In this document: positions 1 to 4,273 of the stretch, one piece after another
Position numbering within the stretch: the first letter of the stretch is position 1
How the letters are laid out: each line of letters begins with the position of its first letter
DNA from: Chlamydiota bacterium
GTDB taxonomy: Bacteria > Chlamydiota > Chlamydiia > Chlamydiales > Rhabdochlamydiaceae
Assembly (NCBI GenBank): GCA_011065225.1
Contig: JAAKFC010000115.1
Span: forward strand, 1-5,153
Direction of reading: 5' to 3'
Length of the DNA: 5,153 nt
Notes under the pieces: generated by a model
What the model saw: only the letters and a program-made list of their open reading frames with translations
What the model was told of the DNA's origin: nothing
Databases searched by the model: none
Made by a program: the position numbers and the translations under genes

Positions 1-848
1 ATCGGGACAGCTGCGGCAGCAGTAGCTGCAACAATTGGCCCCAGCATCCGGTTGGAGAAGCCAAGAAATTCCAGCCCGCGCACTTCAAAAAAGACAAAGG
101 GAGATCCTTGTACAACCGTGCATTTGATATATTCACCCCGACCATTTGGATTTGAAGCATCGGGTTTGCCATAGGGACTGCTGCGATTTTGGAAGATCAA
201 ATCAGTGTCATAATCGCCTATTCGATCAACAAGCAAACTGTCTGGGTCCCAAATCGAGCCAGTCGCAACGTTTTCCGGAGGAACTGCATCGGTGGGAAAG
301 ATGAGGAGATTGAGAAATGAGTCATTTTGCAACTGAAGAGGTGCCGCATCCCAAACCGAGCTTAGAGCAGAGCAACTTTTATCATACGGCGGACCGGGCA
401 CATAGTAAGGGAAGGGAAGACATAAATTGATCCCACGACTGTTTTGTTTGCTATTCGCTTTTTGGGGCGCTTCAAAATATTCCACGATGATGGGATAGGC
501 AGGAAGTGGGGCCTGCTGAAAGAGTTCTGCGGGCCACACATTGGACCCTGGCACATTGCGGGCGACGAAATACCCATCCGTAGGAGTCTTTTGGAATGTT
601 CCCGTTGCCCAGAGCATTGCGCCTCCCATCCAGGAATGGACTCGATAAGGAGGGACAAGGGCATTGGGATTTTGAGACGTAGTGGTCACACTCACTTTAT
701 CGGGAGCGGCAAGCAAAGGGTAGTATGTCGCATCGGTCTTTCCCGTTGATGCATCAATATTTTCCGTTTGAAAAAATCCTTTTCCTGCTGGAATCGGCGC
801 TGCATACATGCAAGACCACAAGGCTAGAAAAAATGCAAATGTTCTCAC
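1..848 (-). CDS. Exported protein, possible GH81-type endo-beta-1,3-glucanase, N-terminal part
   Basis: An open frame of 282 codons runs off the left edge. The only in-frame start before the upstream stop (TAA at 876-878) that keeps an export signal is GTG at 848-846, preceded by GGGGG. Residues 1-17 form a short signal peptide (MRTFAFFLALWSCMYA) with likely cleavage near Ala16/Ala17; the LWSC stretch is a poor lipobox, so lipoprotein processing is less likely. The motif order recalls the N-terminal beta-rich region of glycoside hydrolase family 81: GKGFF (22-26), PYRVHSWMGGAMLW (67-80), a DYDTD strand (212-216) and CTVVQGSPFVFFEV (243-256), where family members have a VxDYSDWTV strand and a GxPFVYF strand. 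This is recognition by eye; the catalytic glutamates would lie outside the window. If correct, the enzyme would cleave beta-1,3-glucan outside the cytoplasm. It is divergent from the TetR-family gene and may share its operator. No other family suggests itself. Confidence 0.6.
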   Translation of the reverse strand, partial: MRTFAFFLALWSCMYAAPIPAGKGFFQTENIDASTGKTDATYYPLLAAPDKVSVTTTSQNPNALVPPYRVHSWMGGAMLWATGTFQKTPTDGYFVARNVPGSNVWPAELFQQAPLPAYPIIVEYFEAPQKANSKQNSRGINLCLPFPYYVPGPPYDKSCSALSSVWDAAPLQLQNDSFLNLLIFPTDAVPPENVATGSIWDPDSLLVDRIGDYDTDLIFQNRSSPYGKPDASNPNGRGEYIKCTVVQGSPFVFFEVRGLEFLGFSNRMLGPIVAATAAAAVP

Positions 849-879
849 AGTACCCCCAAATAGAAGATATGTATCTTAC

Positions 880-920
880 AAAAAAAAAACTTTTTGTTGT
901 GCAAAAATCGTGAGATTTTT
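880..920. repeat. A10 tract and overlapping A/T inverted repeats in divergent spacer
   Basis: The 107-bp spacer between the divergent genes holds ten consecutive A (880-889), then TTTTTG (891-896) facing CAAAAA (902-907) across 5 nt, and AAAAATC (903-909) facing GATTTTT (914-920) across 4 nt. The two inverted repeats share 903-907 and so cannot both form as hairpins. They lie where promoters for both genes must be. They could be protein-binding sites, curved promoter DNA or simple A/T-rich sequence. Confidence 0.45.
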
Positions 921-924
921 TAAA
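897..924 (+). promoter_or_regulatory. Weak candidate promoter for the TetR-family gene
   Basis: TTGTGC (897-902) and TTTAAA (919-924) are separated by 16 nt and match the sigma-70 consensus at 3 of 6 and 4 of 6 positions. Transcription would start near 931, just before the palindrome at 938-950, so a bound repressor would block it. The match is poor and other boxes are possible in this A/T-rich stretch. Confidence 0.25.
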
Positions 925-937
925 CTGGTCGAAAGTT

Positions 938-950
938 TGAACAGCGTTCA
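938..950. promoter_or_regulatory. Putative TetR-family operator, copy 1
   Basis: TGAACAGCGTTCA is a perfect palindrome of two 5-bp arms (TGAAC/GTTCA) around a 3-bp centre. It ends 5 bp before the ATG of the TetR-family gene and abuts its AGGA ribosome-binding site. An identical 13-mer occurs at 1552-1564. TetR-family dimers typically bind short palindromes close to their own gene, so autorepression is the natural reading. The site also lies about 90 bp upstream of the minus-strand gene and might act on it too. Confidence 0.75.
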
Positions 951-955
951 GGAAA

Positions 956-1534
956 ATGACAACGAAAGACCTTAAACAGACCATCCTCGACCACTCCTAT
1001 AAGACTATGACAAAAGAAGGAGTTTTGGCGATTCGCATGCGCGATCTTGCCAAATCCTGCAAATGCGCTGTTGGGACTATTTACAATGTATTCGAAACCT
1101 TTGACGACATTCACTATCACCTCAATTTGCACACATTTAAACGTCTTTTCAATCGTCTCTATACTACATTGAAAAAGGCTGCTCTTGCAAAAATTGCAAT
1201 TGAAGAAATTTTGCCAAGAATCGGTTGGGAGTACATTGCTTTTGCCAAAGAAGAAACCAATAGTTGGAAGGCGCTTTTCGAGTATGCACCTGAAGGGGAA
1301 CAACCTTCTTGGTATCGGAAAGAAATTGATCGGAATTTGCAATTGGCTGAAGAGTTTTTGCAAAAGAATTTTCAAATTTCTAAAGAGAAAGCCAATCAAT
1401 TGATGAGTTATTTTTGGTTTGCCATTCATGGAGTGAGTGCAATTGTCCTCAATAAGAAAGCGACAAATCACTCAGATGAATTTGTAGAGTCCTATGTGGA
1501 CCATTGTTTAAGAGGAATTTACAAACTCATTTAA
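956..1534 (+). CDS. TetR/AcrR-family transcriptional repressor
   Basis: This 192-residue protein has the usual TetR-family length and layout. The N-terminal DNA-binding domain covers residues 5-52. Its helix-turn-helix is at about 27-46, with RMRDLAKSCKCAVGTIYNVF matching the family pattern of a conserved Ala-x-x-x-x-x-S/A-x-GT-I/L-Y-x-x-F. The rest is a helical ligand-binding and dimerisation domain; the SYFWFAIHGVSAI stretch (151-163) resembles the W-x-x-x-HG helix of many family members. No ligand can be inferred. ATG 956 keeps the whole first helix; the ribosome-binding AGGA at 950-953 is unusually close. Identical 13-bp palindromes sit directly before and just after the gene, suggesting autorepression plus control of the downstream RNA element. 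The presence of a drug-exporter gene nearby proves nothing, because four to five genes lie between them. Confidence 0.93.
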   Translation: MTTKDLKQTILDHSYKTMTKEGVLAIRMRDLAKSCKCAVGTIYNVFETFDDIHYHLNLHTFKRLFNRLYTTLKKAALAKIAIEEILPRIGWEYIAFAKEETNSWKALFEYAPEGEQPSWYRKEIDRNLQLAEEFLQKNFQISKEKANQLMSYFWFAIHGVSAIVLNKKATNHSDEFVESYVDHCLRGIYKLI

Positions 1535-1542
1535 GTTTTTTT
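1523..1542 (+). terminator. Weak possible terminator of the TetR-family gene
   Basis: AAACT (1523-1527) can pair with AGTTT (1534-1538), overlapping the stop codon and running into seven T (1536-1542). The stem has only one G-C pair, so termination would be inefficient and read-through to the RNA element is possible. Confidence 0.2.
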
Positions 1543-1551
1543 GTGAAATTA

Positions 1552-1564
1552 TGAACAGCGTTCA
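1552..1564. promoter_or_regulatory. Putative TetR-family operator, copy 2
   Basis: This is an exact second copy of the 13-bp palindrome found in front of the TetR-family gene, 614 bp further on and 18 bp after that gene's stop codon. The flanking bases differ, so only the palindrome is shared, as expected for a selected binding site and not for a duplicated segment. It lies just before the structured RNA element and overlaps a candidate -35 box, so it probably places that transcript under the same repressor. Confidence 0.75.
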
Positions 1565-1579
1565 AAAAGGAGAGATAAT
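1552..1579 (+). promoter_or_regulatory. Candidate promoter of the structured RNA, overlapping operator 2
   Basis: TGAACA (1552-1557, 4 of 6 to TTGACA) is the left part of the palindrome and lies 16 nt before GATAAT (1574-1579, 5 of 6 to TATAAT). Transcription would begin near 1586, about 15 nt before the outer stem. Repressor bound at the palindrome would cover the -35 box. The boxes are inferred from consensus only. Confidence 0.4.
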
Positions 1580-1599
1580 AAATAATACCTTTAATATGC

Positions 1600-1727
1600 G
1601 GGGTTGCAATAGACATGCGAGTCGGGTGGGGTCTAGAGGAGGTACCACCCGCTCGCTGCTGATTACCTAAAGGTAATAAGCCATAAGAATACCTCATAAG
1701 ATCAGTATCTATTGCAATCCTTTTTTT
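1600..1727 (+). ncRNA. Structured RNA element (sRNA or leader), unknown family
   Basis: No convincing reading frame exists here, but base pairing is extensive. The outer stem pairs 1601-1613 with 1708-1720 (13 pairs, one G-U). Inside it, 1617-1621 and 1623-1629 pair with 1652-1656 and 1645-1651, giving 12 pairs with one bulged U and a 15-nt loop. A second hairpin pairs 1662-1667 with 1672-1677 around UAAA. The purine-rich loop contains GAGGTA (1639-1644), exactly complementary to TACCTC (1690-1695), so a 6-bp pseudoknot can form. The outer stem is followed at once by seven T. The transcript would be about 125-140 nt. I do not recognise it as tRNA, tmRNA, SRP RNA, RNase P RNA, 6S RNA or a known riboswitch. 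It could act alone, as the loop carries a Shine-Dalgarno-like AGAGGAGGT, or as a leader of the coupled genes from 1765. A small inverted-repeat element is a less likely alternative because no target duplication is seen. Confidence 0.65.
1708..1727 (+). terminator. Rho-independent-like end of the structured RNA
   Basis: The 3' arm of the 13-bp outer stem (1708-1720, GCAATCC end) runs directly into T7 (1721-1727). The stem encloses about 94 nt, far more than an ordinary terminator loop, so termination may depend on the whole fold. This would fit a conditional attenuator as well as a simple sRNA 3' end. Confidence 0.5.
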
Positions 1728-1764
1728 GTGCAGGAAAAATTAACCATACCCAAGGAAGGATATT

Positions 1765-1923
1765 ATGAATCGAGTAGAAACTTTTAGAACTTATACAGAG
1801 CGTGATTCAAAAATTGGTTTTTCACGGCGTCGACTTATCCTCAAATTTGTCACCTGCTCCTCACTCCGTGTCTATGAACACTGCAGTTCGTCGCAGTTGA
1901 AAAATTGGAGGGTCTCCTTGTGA
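1765..1923 (+). CDS. Small hypothetical protein, 52 residues
   Basis: ATG at 1765 follows AAGGAAGGA (1752-1760), one of the best Shine-Dalgarno matches in the window, with 4 nt spacing. The frame runs 52 codons to TGA at 1921-1923 and overlaps the next gene by GTGA. The product (begins MNRVETFRTYTERDS, ends LKNWRVSL) is basic, with an RRR cluster at 21-23, two Cys at 31 and 40 and a short serine run; there is no signal peptide or clear membrane segment. I do not recognise it. It may be a real small protein, a translated leader that couples translation to the next gene, or the remnant of a longer gene broken by frameshifts: the third frame over this stretch also reads without a stop for about 40 codons. 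It stands directly behind the structured RNA and may be controlled by it. Confidence 0.5.
   Translation: MNRVETFRTYTERDSKIGFSRRRLILKFVTCSSLRVYEHCSSSQLKNWRVSL
1907..1912 (+). promoter_or_regulatory. Ribosome-binding site fixing the GTG start at 1920
   Basis: GGAGGG at 1907-1912 lies 7 nt before GTG at 1920, an ideal spacing. The alternative TTG at 1905 overlaps this site and has no Shine-Dalgarno sequence of its own at a good distance, so GTG 1920 is preferred. Confidence 0.65.
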
Positions 1924-2327
1924 AAGTTCCAGTTTTTGAATCACGATCTGTATATGAAGAACAACCCGACTGCTTTCAGCAAGTAGGGGAATATTTCACA
2001 CGCATTGCATCAGCAATGACAAGTCTTTTCAAGCGGATCTTTTGCATCGAAGATTCCGTTACAACACAAGATTTGAAATGGGATGCTCAAAAATGCCATC
2101 GATTGCAAAGGGAAAACCGCCAGCTCAAGCAATCAATTAAAGATTTACAGTTAAGGGTGGGGAGGCTGCAAAGATGCGATTCTCTGTCTACAATTGAAAA
2201 AGTATGTATTGAGGCGATATTGTTTATTACTCTTTGCCCTCTGTATATTCTGAGTTTACCCGTTATCGTTCTTCGTGACGCGATGTATCAAAAAAATTTT
2301 AGGTCAAATGAACTATGTTCATTTTAA
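1920..2327 (+). CDS. Hypothetical protein with coiled coil and C-terminal hydrophobic segment
   Basis: From GTG 1920 the product has 135 residues; starting at TTG 1905 would add five. The start overlaps the stop of the preceding 52-codon ORF in the sequence GTGA, the classic arrangement for translational coupling. In order, the protein shows an amphipathic stretch with aromatic residues (25-41, YFTRIASAMTSLFKRIF), a charged, Gln/Arg/Leu-rich probable coiled coil (51-86) and a hydrophobic segment (about 96-118, IEAILFITLCPLYILSLPVIVL) interrupted by two prolines that could span or insert in a membrane, followed by a short polar tail. There are six cysteines (18, 42, 59, 86, 96, 106) plus Cys133. 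No signal peptide is present. I do not recognise the family. A tail-anchored or hairpin-inserted membrane protein with a cytoplasmic coiled coil is the simplest reading; a host-membrane protein of an intracellular bacterium is speculation. Confidence 0.75.
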   Translation: MKVPVFESRSVYEEQPDCFQQVGEYFTRIASAMTSLFKRIFCIEDSVTTQDLKWDAQKCHRLQRENRQLKQSIKDLQLRVGRLQRCDSLSTIEKVCIEAILFITLCPLYILSLPVIVLRDAMYQKNFRSNELCSF

Positions 2328-2382
2328 TGGTAAAATGGTATATTTAAGAATATGTAAATGAAAAAAAAGGTGAAAAAATCTT

Positions 2383-3507
2383 ATGAAAGTAAATAATTAT
2401 TTTAACCAAGAAAATGCAATTTTTGCTGCAAAAGTAGCTGCTGGAATTGTTGTCGTCGGAGGAGCTATCGCTGCAACGGGGTATTTGCTCGAATCTGCAG
2501 GAACTCAGCTGCTTTCTCATATGGACAAAAGTACTGTCATCTCGAATATCGCAATGAAAAATCTAGGACGTTTTCTCCAGTCGAGTGGAGCGGGACTTTT
2601 TCTCGTGGGGAAATATACTTCCTATACGGTTTTAGTTCCTGGATATATTGTCGGATATGAATTTCCCAAATGGATGATGGAGCATGGTATTCCCAAAATG
2701 ATGACTTTCATTCAGGATAATATCTACAAACCATTAGTCCAGTCGATGGAATGGTTAAAGGGAAAAGTTCTAGATGTCATCCAATATGTAGGAGAGCATA
2801 TTCTTAGGCCCATTCTTGAGAAAGTGGGGCAGATAGTAAATGACTATCTCATTCAACCCCTTCTCAAAAATATGAAATGGCTTGCTGATCGTGTTATTGA
2901 AATGATTAGCTGGGCAACCGAGAATCTATTCATCCCGATGTTCGATGCTCTCATTAAGGTCATGAAACTCGCCGAGAAGTACATTCTAGAGCCGCTTGGA
3001 AAAGGAATTGAATGGATCGGGAATCGCATTTTTGATGTTATCAATTGGGGAGTGCACTCTGTCGTTCTTCCTCTTTTTCGGACAATTGATGCAATCATGC
3101 AGTGGGTTGGAAAGAATTTCTTTGAACCCGCCCTCCAAGCGATTTGGAGATTTGCAGGGTATGCTGCCGATTTTGCATCAAAATATATCTTTACACCTCT
3201 TCAGTCTGCTGCGATTTGGGCATACGAGAACTTGCTTCAGCCGGTTGCAGACGCAGCCAATGCCGTCATGCGTTTTACCTTCAATTATTTTCTTTATCCC
3301 ACTTATCAGTTTGCTAGGGATTATTTGGTATATCCCACCGTCGATTTCATTGTAAAAGGGAGCAACCTAACCTATGAACACATCATTCAGCCGATTGGGC
3401 AGAAGGGATATGCTCTTATAGCCAATGTTACTGAGATCGCGGGGAAGATATATACTGGGGCAAGGAGAGATATAGGGGCCCTTTTTAGCCGTGTCGCCTA
3501 TAATTAA
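2383..3507 (+). CDS. Repeat-containing hydrophobic protein, first of three paralogs
   Basis: This 374-residue protein follows AGGTG (2368-2372). A possible extended -10 box (TGGTAAAAT, 2328-2336) lies right after the preceding stop. Residues 14-38 (AAGIVVVGGAIAATGYLL core) and 66-92 are hydrophobic, with LLSH at 43-46 between them. From about residue 104 on, prolines recur in a near-regular pattern (117, 143, 159, 185, 204, 230, 249, 272, 287, 306, 318, 337). Three 34-residue blocks (112-145, 154-187, 199-232) align without gaps, with Y/I-L-x-x-P-L, a Trp seven residues after the first Pro, and a second Pro 26 after the first. Later blocks are degenerate. The units look like amphipathic helices broken by proline, suited to lying on or in a membrane. 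There is no signal peptide. The N-terminal third is related to the two following proteins. I do not recognise the family; a secreted, membrane-associated protein of a host-associated bacterium is only an inference. Confidence 0.9.
   Translation: MKVNNYFNQENAIFAAKVAAGIVVVGGAIAATGYLLESAGTQLLSHMDKSTVISNIAMKNLGRFLQSSGAGLFLVGKYTSYTVLVPGYIVGYEFPKWMMEHGIPKMMTFIQDNIYKPLVQSMEWLKGKVLDVIQYVGEHILRPILEKVGQIVNDYLIQPLLKNMKWLADRVIEMISWATENLFIPMFDALIKVMKLAEKYILEPLGKGIEWIGNRIFDVINWGVHSVVLPLFRTIDAIMQWVGKNFFEPALQAIWRFAGYAADFASKYIFTPLQSAAIWAYENLLQPVADAANAVMRFTFNYFLYPTYQFARDYLVYPTVDFIVKGSNLTYEHIIQPIGQKGYALIANVTEIAGKIYTGARRDIGALFSRVAYN
2716..3078 (+). repeat. Three in-frame repeat units in the 374-residue protein
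   Basis: Units at 2716-2817, 2842-2943 and 2977-3078 encode residues 112-145, 154-187 and 199-232. Shared positions are Pro at 6, Leu at 7, Trp at 13, then aliphatic residues at 18-19 and 21-22, an aromatic at 24 and Pro at 32. Linkers of 8 and 11 residues separate them. DNA identity is low, so this is an old, selected protein repeat and not a recent duplication. Weaker units continue to about residue 340. Confidence 0.8.
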
Positions 3508-3516
3508 TTTTTAGTC

Positions 3517-3546
3517 TTGTTAAAAAATTGTAATACTTGTTATAAT
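3517..3546 (+). promoter_or_regulatory. Candidate promoter of the second paralog
   Basis: TTGTTA (3517-3522) stands 18 nt before a perfect TATAAT (3541-3546), which is preceded by TG one base away, making an extended -10 element. Transcription would begin near 3553, about 30 nt before the ATG. AAGGG (3570-3574) serves as ribosome-binding site. Confidence 0.55.
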
Positions 3547-3582
3547 ATACTGTATTATTAAATTAACATAAGGGTTTTTAAT

Positions 3583-4179
3583 ATGCTTACTTCAAGTAGT
3601 TATAGTTGGCCAAAAAGGGTAGTTATCGACACATCCATCTTAGGCGCTGTGGAAATGGGTATTGGCCGCGCCATCCAATGTATGAGTTCTAAATTATTAT
3701 TTGATAAATGCGATACAATTGTCAACTGTACTCTCAATACTTTTGGGCAGGGCATGGATATATGCGGAGAAGGTGTCTTTCAAGTTGGAAAATTTACCGC
3801 TACAATGATCCCAAAAGGTTTTTTTTACGCAGCTGACTGGCTTGCTAGTGGAAAGATTTCTGCAGCAGATGAGTCTCTCAAAATACAAAAGTTCTTTACA
3901 CTTATAGGAAATGATCTTAGTAGTTTTATAAACTTTACTACAAAAGGGTCATGGGGGCTTTTTACCAATTATGGTGTTCCTGCAATGGGAACCGCAGCCA
4001 AATATAGCGTACTTGGAATTGGAACCGCAGCCAAAGCGGGATTTGATGGTCTTTGGTGGACAGTTTCTTCAAGGCTAGGAATAGTTACACTCACTTGTGC
4101 GAGTATCTATCTTGCTGTAAAAGCGCGAAGTTTTCTATCAGAGTTTCCAGTTCCTAAGGACATGAAAATATCCTTTTAA
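3583..4179 (+). CDS. Hydrophobic protein, second of three paralogs
   Basis: ATG 3583 lies 8 nt after AAGGG and gives a 198-residue product. After a polar, serine-rich start (1-10), residues 17-32 are moderately hydrophobic, and 63-86 contain VGKFTATMIPKGFFYAADW, which matches the ATMIP...Y...W stretch of the next protein (71-84) and the VGKYT stretch of the preceding one (75-79). Near the C-terminus GFDGLWW (153-159) is shared exactly with the next protein, with only one base difference over 21 bases of DNA. A hydrophobic helix follows (164-179) before a short charged tail. An 11-residue tandem duplication (GTAAK repeated) lies just before the signature. Several cysteines (33, 43, 49, 61, 172) are not conserved in the paralogs. 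It lacks the long Pro/Trp repeat region of the first paralog. No known family recognised and no signal peptide seen; membrane association is the likely property. Confidence 0.87.
   Translation: MLTSSSYSWPKRVVIDTSILGAVEMGIGRAIQCMSSKLLFDKCDTIVNCTLNTFGQGMDICGEGVFQVGKFTATMIPKGFFYAADWLASGKISAADESLKIQKFFTLIGNDLSSFINFTTKGSWGLFTNYGVPAMGTAAKYSVLGIGTAAKAGFDGLWWTVSSRLGIVTLTCASIYLAVKARSFLSEFPVPKDMKISF
3984..4035 (+). repeat. 33-bp tandem duplication inside the second paralog
   Basis: 3984-4002 and 4017-4035 are 18 of 19 identical at an offset of 33 bp, including the exact 15-mer GGAACCGCAGCCAAA. The offset is 11 codons, so the reading frame is kept, duplicating GTAAK in a probably helical stretch. The high DNA identity of the repeated core points to a fairly recent event, though the rest of the 33-bp unit has diverged. 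Confidence 0.75.
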
Positions 4180-4216
4180 CTACTTTCTCAATTAATTTTC
4201 ACTATTTGTAATAAAT

Positions 4217-4245
4217 GTGATATTAATGTATTATATATATATAAT
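4217..4245 (+). promoter_or_regulatory. Candidate promoter of the third paralog
   Basis: GTGATA (4217-4222, 4 of 6) stands 17 nt before TATAAT (4240-4245) at the end of an alternating TA run. The 94-bp spacer is extremely A/T rich, so chance boxes are likely. AAGG at 4259-4262 is the best ribosome-binding site, 11 nt before ATG. Confidence 0.4.
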
Positions 4246-4273
4246 TAAAAATTAAAACAAGGTTTAAAATATA

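Noticed and set aside
362..984. Plus- and minus-strand ORFs of 62-101 codons at 362-664, 444-749, 725-913 and 754-984
   Set aside because: They lie wholly or partly across the long minus-strand frame with signal peptide (1-848), have no good ribosome-binding sites and show no recognisable protein character.
920..1471. 183-codon minus-strand ORF opposite the TetR-family gene
   Set aside because: It is the complement of a clear TetR-family coding sequence; its Cys/Phe-rich product looks like an antisense artefact.
1596..1670. 24-codon ORF starting with ATG at 1596 inside the structured RNA
   Set aside because: The nearest Shine-Dalgarno-like AAGGAG (1566-1571) is 24 nt away, and the codons follow the constraints of the stem, not of a protein.
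1600..1727. Structured element as a small transposable inverted-repeat element
   Set aside because: The terminal arms would make 13-bp inverted repeats, but no flanking direct repeat is seen and the 3' end runs into T7 in the way of an RNA terminator. Not excluded without a copy-number search.
2853..3355. Alternative ORFs inside the repeat-bearing gene (minus 2853-3098, plus 2996-3355)
   Set aside because: The sense frame encodes conserved repeats and paralog motifs; the others have no start signals of note.
3506..3529. A/T-only inverted repeat after the first paralog as terminator
   Set aside because: The stem has no G-C pairs and overlaps the candidate promoter of the next gene; too weak to call.
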